Source: Arthrobacter sp. Soil736 (GTDB lineage Bacteria; Actinomycetota; Actinomycetes; Actinomycetales; Micrococcaceae). From it: a stretch of 64,000 nucleotides of DNA. Location of the stretch: positions 398,388-462,387 of the forward strand of contig NZ_LMSB01000034.1 of NCBI RefSeq assembly GCF_001428005.1. Reading direction: 5' to 3'. This document shows positions 54,265-62,457 of the stretch, piece after piece. Position 1 is the first letter of the stretch, and the number at the start of each line of letters is the position of its first letter. Under the pieces are notes generated by a model. The model did no database searches. It was given only the letters and a program-made list of their open reading frames with translations, and was not told the DNA's origin. The translations under genes were made by a program, and so were the position numbers.

Positions 54265-55290
54265 TCAGCGTGCGGTGTGTGGGGGCGCGGTGGTGGAGCG
54301 AACCACAAGCCTGGGGTTGACCACCGACGATGCACCTGAATGGCCGTTGGCCATGTCGAAAAGGAGCATTTGCATGCAGCGGGCTCCAAGCTCCTTGAAA
54401 CCCTGGTTGACAGTGGTCAGGGGCGGCACCAGATACGCGGCTTCGGGCTGGTCATCGTAGCCAACAAGGCTGATGTCCTGCGGGACGCGCAGCCCGGCTT
54501 CGCTAAAGGCGCGCAGGGCTCCGAGCGCCATCTGGTCGTTGGCCGCGAAGAGCGCGGTGACCTTTCCTGCGGCCGCAAGTTCCAGCCCGGCCCGGTAACC
54601 GCTTTCGGCGCTCCAGTTGCCCCGGATCAGCACGGAGTCGTCCAGTTCCGCCTGGGCGAGAGTACGGCGCCAGCCGTCAATGCGGGCAGCAGCGTCAATC
54701 CAGTCCGGCGGCCCGGAAACATGGGCGATGGCTGTATGGCCAAGATCCACCAGGTGCTGCACGGCAAGGCTGGCGCCCATCCGCTGGTTCACCGCGGCGA
54801 CACTCAGCCGCTCGTCGACGCCGAAGCCCACCGCGACCAGCGGGACGGCCATGCTGATGGTGCTGAGAGACTCGAACATGGCCTCGTGCGGCACGATCAC
54901 GACGATGCCGTCCACTGACTGCATCATGAAGTATTCGAGGGCGTCCTGGATCGCGACGGGCGTGACTTCATTGAGGCTGGCCATGCTGACGAAATAGCCC
55001 TTGTCACGGGCTGCCTGCTGCACTCCGAGCAGCGTATTGGCCGGTCCGTAGTGGGACATGTCGCTTCCCAGGACGCCTATCGTTTGGGAGCGCCGGGTAA
55101 CCAGGCTGCGCGCTGCAGTGTTCCGGCGGTAGCCCAGTTCGCGGATGGCCTGTTCGACGCGTTCGCGGGTCTGGGCGCTAACGTTCGGATGCGCATTGAG
55201 GACCCGCGAGACAGTCTGGTGTGAAACGCCGGCCAGCCTGGCCACGTCCTCCATCACGGGAGGCCGCCTGATCTCTGATCCTACTGACAT
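54265..55290 (-). CDS. LacI-family regulator of the arabinan island (AraR-like role)
   Basis: 341 residues. HTH: VMEDVARLAGVSHQTVSRVLNAH; the sensor domain starts TIGVLGSDMSHYGPANTLLG. The operator AGTTAGCGCTAACA stands just upstream of the start and matches those before araB, the GH51 gene and the importer. This makes it the best candidate repressor for that set, with arabinose or an arabino-oligosaccharide as inducer. GGGGGAGGA precedes the ATG. The next gene upstream is a close paralogue. Confidence 0.9.
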   Translation of the reverse strand: MSVGSEIRRPPVMEDVARLAGVSHQTVSRVLNAHPNVSAQTRERVEQAIRELGYRRNTAARSLVTRRSQTIGVLGSDMSHYGPANTLLGVQQAARDKGYFVSMASLNEVTPVAIQDALEYFMMQSVDGIVVIVPHEAMFESLSTISMAVPLVAVGFGVDERLSVAAVNQRMGASLAVQHLVDLGHTAIAHVSGPPDWIDAAARIDGWRRTLAQAELDDSVLIRGNWSAESGYRAGLELAAAGKVTALFAANDQMALGALRAFSEAGLRVPQDISLVGYDDQPEAAYLVPPLTTVNQGFKELGARCMQMLLFDMANGHSGASSVVNPRLVVRSTTAPPHTAR

Positions 55291-55301
55291 TCCTCCCCCT
55301 A

Positions 55302-55315
55302 AGTTAGCGCTAACA
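55302..55315. promoter_or_regulatory. Arabinan-type operator, autoregulatory
   Basis: AGTTAGCGCTAACA contains the perfect palindrome TTAGCGCTAA (55304-55313), 12 nt upstream of the lacI start codon. Confidence 0.7.
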
Positions 55316-55363
55316 ATTAGCTTACCAGCTAGGGCCGGATCAGGCTGCGGGAAATCTAGGGTC

Positions 55364-56374
55364 TCAGGCAGGGGCGGAGGTGCTTTGCCGCACCACCAGT
55401 TCGGGCGCCACCACGGTGCTGCTTACGCTGTCGCCGTCCTCGATGGCGGCCAGCATGATGTCCAGGCAGCGCCGGCCGAGTTCCTCGAAGTCCTGGCGGA
55501 CGGTGGTGAGCGGCGGCGTGAAGTAGCCCGATTCCGGCTGGTCATCGAACCCGACGACGGAGACGTCGTCGGGCACGCGGACGCCGGCCTCATGGAACGC
55601 GCGCAGCAGGCCCAGGGCCATCTGGTCGTTGCCCACGAAAATGGCCGTGGCCGAGCGGTCGGCAGCCAGCTTCCTGCCAATCTCGTAACCGCTGCCGGCG
55701 CTCCAGTCACCGGTCATCAGGAGATCGTCCTCAAGGCCGGCGGAACGCAGTGCGGCGCTCCACGCCTCGGCCCTCGCCACGCCGTCGATCCAGTCCTGCG
55801 GTCCGGCGACGTGCCCGATCCGCCGGTGGCCCAGTTCAATCAGGTGCCCGACGGCGAGTTCGGCCCCGCGCGCCTGGTCCACCATCGCGCCGCTCACCGC
55901 GTCATTTCCCAGCGACCCCACCGCCACCACCGGTACGCCGAGCTTCAGTTCCGCAAGGGCGAGCAGGGTTTCGGAATGGGGCACGCTCACCACGATGCCG
56001 TCGACGGACTGGTCCATGAAGTGCCTGACGGCATCGAAAATCGCCTCACGGCTGACGGACTTCAGCGCCGCGATACTGACAAAATAGCCGGCGTTCCGGG
56101 CCGCCTGTTCAACGCCGAGCAGGGTGTTCGCGGGACCGTACTGGGAGAGCTCGCTGGCCAGGACGCCGATGGTCTGGGAGCGCCGGGTGACCAGGCTCCG
56201 CGCCGCGGTGTTGCGCCGATAACCCAGCTCGGCGATGGCCGCCTCGACCCTCTCGCGCGTGGCCTTGCTGACATTGGGGTGGTTGTTGATCACCCTGGAC
56301 ACGGTCTGGTGCGAGACTCCGGCGCGCTCCGCCACGTCCTCAAGCCGCGGCAGCCGCGCGTTGCTTTTAGTCAT
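55364..56374 (-). CDS. LacI-family regulator, paralogue of the neighbouring regulator
   Basis: 336 residues. HTH: LEDVAERAGVSHQTVSRVINNH, with the same recognition helix as the 54265-55290 protein. Long shared blocks (ELGYRRNTAARSLVTRRSQTIGVL, YGPANTLLGV, QSVDGIVV) show the two are tandem duplicates. The sensor halves have diverged, so the inducers may differ. No TTAGCGCTAA site was found before its start at 56374, so its control and targets are open. Confidence 0.88.
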   Translation of the reverse strand: MTKSNARLPRLEDVAERAGVSHQTVSRVINNHPNVSKATRERVEAAIAELGYRRNTAARSLVTRRSQTIGVLASELSQYGPANTLLGVEQAARNAGYFVSIAALKSVSREAIFDAVRHFMDQSVDGIVVSVPHSETLLALAELKLGVPVVAVGSLGNDAVSGAMVDQARGAELAVGHLIELGHRRIGHVAGPQDWIDGVARAEAWSAALRSAGLEDDLLMTGDWSAGSGYEIGRKLAADRSATAIFVGNDQMALGLLRAFHEAGVRVPDDVSVVGFDDQPESGYFTPPLTTVRQDFEELGRRCLDIMLAAIEDGDSVSSTVVAPELVVRQSTSAPA

Positions 56375-56442
56375 GGGGCTATTGTGCGCGACGCCGCGCC
56401 GCAACACGAATGCCGCCCGCCCCCGCAGGGCAGGCACGCAAA

Positions 56443-56480
56443 AAAGTCCCCGGTTCCTGTTGCCAGGAACCGGGGACTTT
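56443..56480 (-). terminator. Strong terminator downstream of tRNA-Lys
   Basis: Perfect 17-bp arms (56443-56459 and 56464-56480) with a 4-nt loop. On the minus strand it is followed by a T-run, so it ends the tRNA transcript 20 nt after the tRNA. Confidence 0.88.
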
Positions 56481-56499
56481 CCACTCTTCGCTAAAAGAG

Positions 56500-56572
56500 T
56501 GGGCCCTGTGGGGATCGAACCCACGACCCACGGATTAAAAGTCCGATGCTCTACCAACTGAGCTAAAGGCCC
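56500..56572 (-). tRNA. tRNA-Lys (anticodon UUU)
   Basis: A full cloverleaf is read on the minus strand: acceptor GGGCCTT/AGGGCCC, D-arm with AGCTCAGTTGGTAGAGC, anticodon loop CTTTTAA (anticodon TTT), T-arm GTGGGTTCGATCCCCAC and discriminator A at 56500. CCA is not encoded. Confidence 0.96.
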
Positions 56573-56807
56573 AAACTGACCGTCGAAATGCCTGCCTCAA
56601 CGGCCTGCACAGCGGGTGTCAGTTCCAGTCCATTTCTGGACGTTAATACTGTACCCCAGTCCGGGGGTGACTTTTCGCACGGGGCCTTCCGCCGCCGTCG
56701 TCCCGCCCATTTCACGGCCCGGCGACGGCGGAAACCGCGCGGCGCCGGGGAGCAAAGGCCCCGAAAGCGCGCTCGATTCCCGCACGGACCAGGAGTAGCG
56801 TGGGAGC

Positions 56808-57467
56808 ATGAGCGAGAAAGCAGGAACCAGCGGCCCGGGCGGGGCGGAGCGGCACCACAAACCAAAGCCTTTTGCGCCCATAGATTTCGAGCCATTCGCA
56901 GGGGGTGCGGATCCGGCACGCGTGTCCGAAGCGGCACACCTCGCCGCCCAGGCACTGGTGCGCCACGGGCGGGACAGCGACGATCCCGTCATCACCAAAC
57001 GCCTAGTGAAGCTCGCCGACGAACAGGGCCTCGAGGCCATCGCCGAAATGTGGGCCGAGAGCCCCGCGCGCTCACTTCCCGGTGCACTGTGGCGGCTGTA
57101 CGCACTCCGCGCAGCCACCGTCCAGGACCCGGAGCGCATCTCCGTCTACTTCAAGGCGGGCAAGGACACGGCACAGGTGTCCAACGTGGTTGCCGGAGCG
57201 GCCGAACCGCCGGGCGCCGACGAAATGAAGACCATGGCTGACGCCATTCTGTCCGGAGCGTTCGACGGCGACTTCGACGTCGCGCTGGAGCGTTCGGCCG
57301 CGTTTTGCCGCGTGGTTGCGCTGGGACAGGCTACCCTCGCGGACGGTGCCGATCACAGCAACGAGGTCCACGCCCGCAAGCTGACGCGCAACTCGCACCT
57401 CCTGGTGAAAACCGCCGAAGACCTCGAACACGCCGCCAACGCCTGGCGGCTGGGCGAGCTCGACTGA
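56808..57467 (+). CDS. Conserved actinobacterial protein of unknown function, 219 aa
   Basis: No signal peptide or membrane span is visible. After a disordered, Gly/Lys-rich start, the protein looks mostly helical (ARVSEAAHLAAQALVRHGRD, VITKRLVKLADEQGLEAIAEMWAES, GALWRLYALRAATVQDPERISVYFKAGKD). I do not know its function. It lies upstream of the DUF47-pit phosphate genes with a 256-nt gap, so it may be a separate unit. A GGGAG lies almost at the start codon and an AGGAG 12 nt upstream, so the exact start is uncertain. Confidence 0.75.
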   Translation: MSEKAGTSGPGGAERHHKPKPFAPIDFEPFAGGADPARVSEAAHLAAQALVRHGRDSDDPVITKRLVKLADEQGLEAIAEMWAESPARSLPGALWRLYALRAATVQDPERISVYFKAGKDTAQVSNVVAGAAEPPGADEMKTMADAILSGAFDGDFDVALERSAAFCRVVALGQATLADGADHSNEVHARKLTRNSHLLVKTAEDLEHAANAWRLGELD

Positions 57468-57520
57468 CCCATTGGGCCCGATCTGTCAATGTTGACTTGG
57501 AAGGGCCAAAGTAGAACACT

Positions 57521-57616
57521 GAAACTGGTGCCGAGCCGCGAAACCCCCGGGCTTCAAAATTTAGCCGCCTAGAGCGGCCTACCGCCGAGAGGCGTATCCG
57601 GTTCGGCACCATTTTC
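57521..57616 (+). promoter_or_regulatory. Candidate structured RNA leader upstream of DUF47-pit
   Basis: A long stem closes a roughly 96-nt element. TGGTGCCGAGCCG (57526-57538) pairs with CGGTTCGGCACCA (57599-57611), 13 bp with one G-U, and GAAA/TTTC pairs extend it outward. Inside are the hairpins GCCGC-CTAGA-GCGGC (57564-57578) and CGCC-GAGA-GGCG (57583-57594, a GNRA-type loop). It ends about 108 nt before the DUF47 start. It matches no riboswitch consensus I can recall. Confidence 0.45.
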
Positions 57617-57723
57617 ATGCCCGGTTGCCGCTGCCGGTAAAGTACTGACTAGCTGCGGGGCGCGACGCCAAGTCACACAATCCGCGGTGCCCAGCCCTGA
57701 CGATCCTCCGGAGACCAGTACTA

Positions 57724-58341
57724 ATGAAGCTGCGCCTTTTTCCGCAGGAGCCCGCAGGGCTGAACCTTCTCTCACAGCTGGCAAGGCAGATCGTCCTGGC
57801 CAGCGCCACCATGGCGGAGATCCTGGGAGCACCGGCCACTGAGCATCACCGGCTTGTCGAGGACATGCACAACCACGAGGCCAAATCCGCTGAGCTGCAC
57901 TTCGCCCTGCTGACCCACATGCGCACCAGCTTCGTGAACCCGCTGCCCCGCGAGGACATGTACGGCCTGTCCCTGTGCCTCAACGAAGCAATCGAGAAGC
58001 TGGACGCCGCGGCCGAGCTCGTGGCGCTCTACAAGCTGGACCGGCTTCCGAAACGGGCGGCCGACCAGCTTGAGATCATCAGCCGCCAGGCCGAACTCAC
58101 CGCTGATGCCATGCGGCGGCTGAACAACCTCGACGACCTTGAGGACTACTGGATCGAGGTCCTCCGCCTGGCCAAGCGTGCCGAGCGGACGCACCGGATC
58201 TGGGTGGCGGACATGCTCAAGGACATGAAGTCCACGCAGTACGCCCGGAACAGGGACATCGCCAACCAGCTGGTGGACGTCACCAAGGACATGCGGCGCA
58301 TCGCCACCCAGGTAGGCAGCATCATCGTCAAGGAATCCTGA
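57724..58341 (+). CDS. DUF47-family (PhoU-like) accessory protein of the Pit transporter
   Basis: 205 residues, all helical, beginning MKLRLFPQEPAGLNLLSQLARQIV, typical of DUF47. Members sit next to Pit phosphate transporters and are thought to regulate them or their assembly. The stop lies one nucleotide before the GTG start of pit, so translation is coupled. Confidence 0.9.
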   Translation: MKLRLFPQEPAGLNLLSQLARQIVLASATMAEILGAPATEHHRLVEDMHNHEAKSAELHFALLTHMRTSFVNPLPREDMYGLSLCLNEAIEKLDAAAELVALYKLDRLPKRAADQLEIISRQAELTADAMRRLNNLDDLEDYWIEVLRLAKRAERTHRIWVADMLKDMKSTQYARNRDIANQLVDVTKDMRRIATQVGSIIVKES

Positions 58342-58342
58342 C

Positions 58343-59359
58343 GTGACGCTGTTCATCTTCGCCATGGTGGTGGTCCTGGCCGCGGCGTTTGCGTTCATCA
58401 ACGGCTTTAGGGACGTGTCGACGTCGGTGGCCCTGGCAGTCCGCACCCGGGCGCTGACGCCTACGGTGGCCGTCCTGCTGGCTGCCACCTTCAACTTCGT
58501 CGGCGCCCTGCTCAGCGCCGGCCTGGCCGTGGCCATCAGCCAGACCTGGGTCACCCTCCCCCGCGGCGACAGCGGCCTGACCATCCTGGCGGCCGGCCTG
58601 GCCAGCGCCTGCACCTGGGGCCTGTTGCTCTGGTGGCGCGGCATCCCGTCGTCCTCCACGCATGCCCTCGTGGGCGGCCTGGCGGGCGCCGGCACCGCGA
58701 GTGTGGTGGTGGGTGGCAACTCCGTGGGCGGCGTGGACGAGTCGCTGCTGTTCCAGGTGGTACTGCCGCTGGCCCTCTCGCCGGTCATCGCCTTCATCGG
58801 CGCGTACCTGCTGGTCTTCCCGGTCACCTGGGCTGCCCGCTATGCGCAGCCGAGCGTCATTAACAAGCGTTTCAGGACCGCACAGTCGGTCGCCGCGGGG
58901 GCGGTTGCCTTTGGCCACGGGCTCCAGGACGGGCAGCGCATTAGCGCCGTGCTTCTCCTGGCCCTCTTGGCGGCGGGGTACAGCGGCGGCGGCTCGATCC
59001 CGCTCTGGGTGGCCATGCTGTCGGCGGTCATGATCACCGTGGGCACACTGTTCGGCGGATGGCGCATCTCGCACACAGTGGGCTACCGGCTCATCCGGAT
59101 TGATCCGCTCCGCGGCGTGGTGGCGCAGGGCTTCAGCGCCATCCTGCTGTTCCTCGGCGCGATCGGCCTCCACTGGCCACTCTCCACCACGCACACCGTC
59201 ACGTCGTCCGTGCTCGGCGCCGGGGAAAACCAGCATTTCGCCACAATCCACCGGAAGCTGGTGATCCGGATCCTGTGGCTCTGGGTCCTGACGCCGGTCA
59301 CCACCGCAGCGGCTGCCTTCGTCCTTGAACTCGCGCTCTCCCCGCTCATCGGGGCCTAA
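58343..59359 (+). CDS. pit: Low-affinity inorganic phosphate transporter
   Basis: 338 residues from GTG 58343. The PiT signature at the N-terminus is INGFRDVSTSVALAVRTRAL (Arg where many have His) and the second half has VAFGHGLQDGQR. About ten hydrophobic segments are seen. It imports phosphate with a cation, usually as a metal-phosphate complex. It converges on pstB across a terminator. Confidence 0.92.
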   Translation: MTLFIFAMVVVLAAAFAFINGFRDVSTSVALAVRTRALTPTVAVLLAATFNFVGALLSAGLAVAISQTWVTLPRGDSGLTILAAGLASACTWGLLLWWRGIPSSSTHALVGGLAGAGTASVVVGGNSVGGVDESLLFQVVLPLALSPVIAFIGAYLLVFPVTWAARYAQPSVINKRFRTAQSVAAGAVAFGHGLQDGQRISAVLLLALLAAGYSGGGSIPLWVAMLSAVMITVGTLFGGWRISHTVGYRLIRIDPLRGVVAQGFSAILLFLGAIGLHWPLSTTHTVTSSVLGAGENQHFATIHRKLVIRILWLWVLTPVTTAAAAFVLELALSPLIGA

Positions 59360-59378
59360 CACCCATCGAATGCTGCAA

Positions 59379-59410
59379 AACGGCCCTTCTGAGCGTTCAG
59401 AAGGGCCGTT
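59379..59410. terminator. Bidirectional terminator between pit and pstB
   Basis: 14-bp perfect arms AACGGCCCTTCTGA (59379-59392) and its complement (59397-59410), loop GCGT, flanked by A-rich DNA on the left. It separates two convergent phosphate-transport units. Confidence 0.85.
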
Positions 59411-59438
59411 GCGGAGCAATCGACGAGGCTGGGGCGAT

Positions 59439-60218
59439 TTACCCGAAGCGGCCGGAGACGTAGTCCTCCGTGGCCTTCTGGCTCGGGTTGTTGAAGATGG
59501 TGCTGGTCTCGGCAAACTCGATGAGCTTGCCCGGCTTGCCGGTTCCGGCGATGTTGAAGAACGCCGTCTTGTCCGAAACGCGGGCTGCCTGCTGCATGTT
59601 GTGGGTCACGATCACCACGGTGTACTGGTCCTTGAGCTCGTTGATGAGGTCCTCAACGGCCAGGGTGGAGATCGGGTCCAGGGCCGAACACGGCTCGTCC
59701 ATGAGGATCACCTGCGGCTCCACAGCGATGGCGCGGGCGATGCAGAGCCGCTGCTGCTGGCCGCCGGAGAGGCCGGAGCCGGGCTTTTCCAGCCTGTCCT
59801 TGACCTCGTTCCAGAGGTTGGCGCCCTGGAGCGAGCGTTCCACGAGGGCATCGGCCTCGCCCTTGGACATCTTCTGGTTGTTCAGCTTCACGCCGGCCAG
59901 CACGTTGTCCCGGATGGACATGGTGGGGAACGGGTTGGGCCGCTGGAAGACCATGCCGATTTGGGATCGGACCGTGACGGGGTCCACGCCGGGGCCGTAC
60001 AGGTTGTCGCCGTCGAGAAGCACTTCACCCTCGACGCGGGCGCCCGGGAGGACCTCATGCATGCGGTTGAGCGTCCGCAGGAAGGTGGACTTGCCGCAGC
60101 CGGAGGGGCCGATGAACGCCGTGACGGATTTGGCTTCGATGTTGATGCTGACGTCTTCGACGGCCAGGAAGTTGCCGTAGTAGACGTTCAGGTCTTTGAC
60201 GTCGATGCGCTTGGACAT
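59439..60218 (-). CDS. pstB: Phosphate ABC importer ATP-binding protein
   Basis: 259 residues with Walker A GPSGCGKST, signature LSGGQQQRLCIARAIA and Walker B VILMDEPCSALDP, where the Cys-Ser is specific to PstB. Last gene of the pstSCAB cluster on this strand. Confidence 0.97.
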   Translation of the reverse strand: MSKRIDVKDLNVYYGNFLAVEDVSINIEAKSVTAFIGPSGCGKSTFLRTLNRMHEVLPGARVEGEVLLDGDNLYGPGVDPVTVRSQIGMVFQRPNPFPTMSIRDNVLAGVKLNNQKMSKGEADALVERSLQGANLWNEVKDRLEKPGSGLSGGQQQRLCIARAIAVEPQVILMDEPCSALDPISTLAVEDLINELKDQYTVVIVTHNMQQAARVSDKTAFFNIAGTGKPGKLIEFAETSTIFNNPSQKATEDYVSGRFG

Positions 60219-60293
60219 GATGTTCCTTTAACTTGCTGGTATGGATTGAAGTCTAGATCCCGGCTGTCCGTTCCGGAACGGCCGGCGACCTGC

Positions 60294-61403
60294 CTAGCGC
60301 CCGGTCTTCGGGGCGAAAATCCTGGCAATCAGGCGGGCCCCGAGGTTCAGGAGCATCACCAGGATGATGAGGACCAGGGCGGCGCCCCAGGCCCGCTGCG
60401 AGGACGGGTCCGGGTTGGACGGCGAGGTCGGGTTCAAAATCTGCGTGTAAATGAACGTGGGCAGGGAGGCCATCCAGCCGCCGAACACGTTGTTGTTGAT
60501 GCTCGTGGCGAATCCGGCGGTCACCAGGATGGGTGCGGTCTCGCCGATCACGCGGGCGATCGCCAGGGTGACACCGGACGCTATGCCGGAGATCGCCGTC
60601 GGAATGACCACCTTGAGGATGGTGCGCCACTTGCGGACGCCCAGGGCGTAGGCCGCCTCGCGGAGTTCGTTGGGGACGATCTTGAGCATTTCCTCGCTGG
60701 AGCGGACCACCACCGGGATCATCAGCACGGAAAGCGCGACGGCGGCGACGGCGCCGGTCTTGGTGCCGGGCCCCACCACCGCGAAGAAGAAGGCGGCGGC
60801 AAAAAGGCCGGCAACGATGGACGGGATGCCGGTCATGACGTCCACGAAGAACGTGATGGCACGGGCCAGCGGGCGGTCGTTGCCGTATTCGACGAGGTAG
60901 ATCGCAGTCAGCAGGCCCACCGGCACGGAGATGACCGTGGCCAGCAGGGTGATCTGGACCGTGCCGAGGAGCGCGTGGTAGATGCCGCCCAGGACGGGTC
61001 CGCTTCCTTCGGCGGCCCTGTTGTCATAGACGCCGGTGACGCCGTTCATGGACGTCCCCAGGAATCCTGGCGTGATGATGCCCGGGATGCCGTTGACCAG
61101 GACGGTCCAGATTACGGAGATGAGCGGCAGGAGCGCGACGAGGAAGGATCCCACCACCAGGCAGGTGGCCAGCTTGTCCTTGGCCTTGCGTGAACCTTCG
61201 ACGGCGGCGCTCCAGCCCACCAGTCCGGCGGCGAAGAGGATGGCGGAGACGATTCCCCAGCCGAAGGCGTTGAAGCCGATCAGCGCGAGGATGGCTGCGC
61301 CGAGAACCAGCGCCACGGCGAGGACCACGTACGGGGCAAACTTGGGCAGCTGGCCCTTGGTCAGTGCCGACCTTTTGCGGGCCGGGGTCAGGGTGGAGGT
61401 CAT
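60294..61403 (-). CDS. pstA: Phosphate ABC importer permease PstA
   Basis: 369 residues. The first about 85 residues carry two or three extra hydrophobic segments before the conserved PstA core (TLLATVISVPVGLLTAIYLVEYG, GIPSIVAGLFAAAFF, LREAAYALGVRKWRTILKVVIPTAISGI). It begins directly after the pstC stop with no gap. Confidence 0.95.
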   Translation of the reverse strand: MTSTLTPARKRSALTKGQLPKFAPYVVLAVALVLGAAILALIGFNAFGWGIVSAILFAAGLVGWSAAVEGSRKAKDKLATCLVVGSFLVALLPLISVIWTVLVNGIPGIITPGFLGTSMNGVTGVYDNRAAEGSGPVLGGIYHALLGTVQITLLATVISVPVGLLTAIYLVEYGNDRPLARAITFFVDVMTGIPSIVAGLFAAAFFFAVVGPGTKTGAVAAVALSVLMIPVVVRSSEEMLKIVPNELREAAYALGVRKWRTILKVVIPTAISGIASGVTLAIARVIGETAPILVTAGFATSINNNVFGGWMASLPTFIYTQILNPTSPSNPDPSSQRAWGAALVLIILVMLLNLGARLIARIFAPKTGR

Positions 61404-62336
61404 TTAGTTGGCTCCCGAGAATTCTTTGTGCCGGCTGATGATCCAGCGTGCAACCATGTTGACGGCCAGGGTGATCACGAACAGGACCAGGCCGGCGGCG
61501 ATCAGCGTGCTCACCTTCAGGCCGCTCGCCTCAGGGAAGTTCAGGGCGATCTCGGCGGCGATGGTCTGGTTGCCCGACTGGATCAGGCTGGCGGTGAGGG
61601 CGCCCGAGGACAGGACCAGCGCAACGGCCATGGTTTCGCCGAGCGCCCGGCCGAGGCCCAGCATGACGGCGCTGATGATGCCCGGGCGGGCGAAGGGCAG
61701 CACGGCCATCTTGATCATTTCCCAGCGGGTGGCACCGAGGGCCAGGGCGGCTTCCTCGTGCAGCTTGGGGGTCTGGAGGAAGATCTCGCGGGACAGCGAC
61801 GTGATGATCGGGAGCACCATGACGGACAGCACGATGCCGGCGGTCAGGATGGTCTTGCCCGTGGCCGATGCAGGACCGTGGAAGATGGGCAGCCAGCCCA
61901 TGTTGGCCGCGAGCCAGTCGTAGGCCGGTGCGATTTCCTTGGCCAGGAAGGCGGCGCCCCAGGCGCCGTAGATGACGGACGGGATGGCGGCCAGCAGATC
62001 GACCACGTAGCCGAGGCCGGATGCCAGCCTGCGCGGCGCATAGTGCGAGATGAAGAGGGCGACGCCGATGGCGATCGGGGTGGCGATGACCAGCGCGATG
62101 ACGGCGGCGATCAGCGTGCCCACGACGATCGGCCAGATGTAGGCGAAGAAGCCCTTGCCGCCCTGGATGTCTGCGGCCGGGGCCGTTAAAGCAGGAATTG
62201 CCTGGATGACCAGGAAGAGCGCAACGCCGAACAGCACGGCAAGGATCAGGCACCCTGCTGCCAGGGTTGCTCCGGAGAAGACTTTATCCCCGGCGCGGCC
62301 TGCGCCTCGGGAACTTGTCAGGGAGGTGGTGGTCAT
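61404..62336 (-). CDS. pstC: Phosphate ABC importer permease PstC
   Basis: 310 residues, six hydrophobic segments, with the conserved LLAAIPSVIYGAWGAAFLA loop and EEAALALGATRWEMIKMAVLPFARPGI EAA motif. It pairs with PstA. Confidence 0.96.
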   Translation of the reverse strand: MTTTSLTSSRGAGRAGDKVFSGATLAAGCLILAVLFGVALFLVIQAIPALTAPAADIQGGKGFFAYIWPIVVGTLIAAVIALVIATPIAIGVALFISHYAPRRLASGLGYVVDLLAAIPSVIYGAWGAAFLAKEIAPAYDWLAANMGWLPIFHGPASATGKTILTAGIVLSVMVLPIITSLSREIFLQTPKLHEEAALALGATRWEMIKMAVLPFARPGIISAVMLGLGRALGETMAVALVLSSGALTASLIQSGNQTIAAEIALNFPEASGLKVSTLIAAGLVLFVITLAVNMVARWIISRHKEFSGAN

Positions 62337-62401
62337 ACCTGGCCCTTCGGTGTTGGTGTTGCGGAGGTGTGGAACTTGGTGAAACTGCGTTTGACACGCC
62401 T

Positions 62402-62439
62402 AAGTTCCCCGCCCTGCCTTGCGGCTGGGCGGGGAACTT
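62402..62439 (-). other. Intra-operon stem-loop after pstS
   Basis: 13-bp perfect arms (62402-62414 and 62427-62439) with a 12-nt loop, 18 nt downstream of the pstS stop on the minus strand and before pstC. No clear U-tract. Confidence 0.78.
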
Positions 62440-62457
62440 CGGCGTTCAGTTCAAACC

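Noticed and set aside
56500..56572. tRNA-Lys as an integration (att) site for a genomic island
   Set aside because: No integrase gene or direct repeat of the tRNA 3' end is visible in the window.
57526..57545. T-box-like sequence resemblance (TGGTGCCG...CGCGAAA)
   Set aside because: No specifier loop or stem I features are seen and the downstream gene is not linked to aminoacylation, so the match looks accidental.
59325..61193. A 622-codon plus-strand frame opposite pstB and pstA
   Set aside because: Antisense shadow of conserved transport genes.
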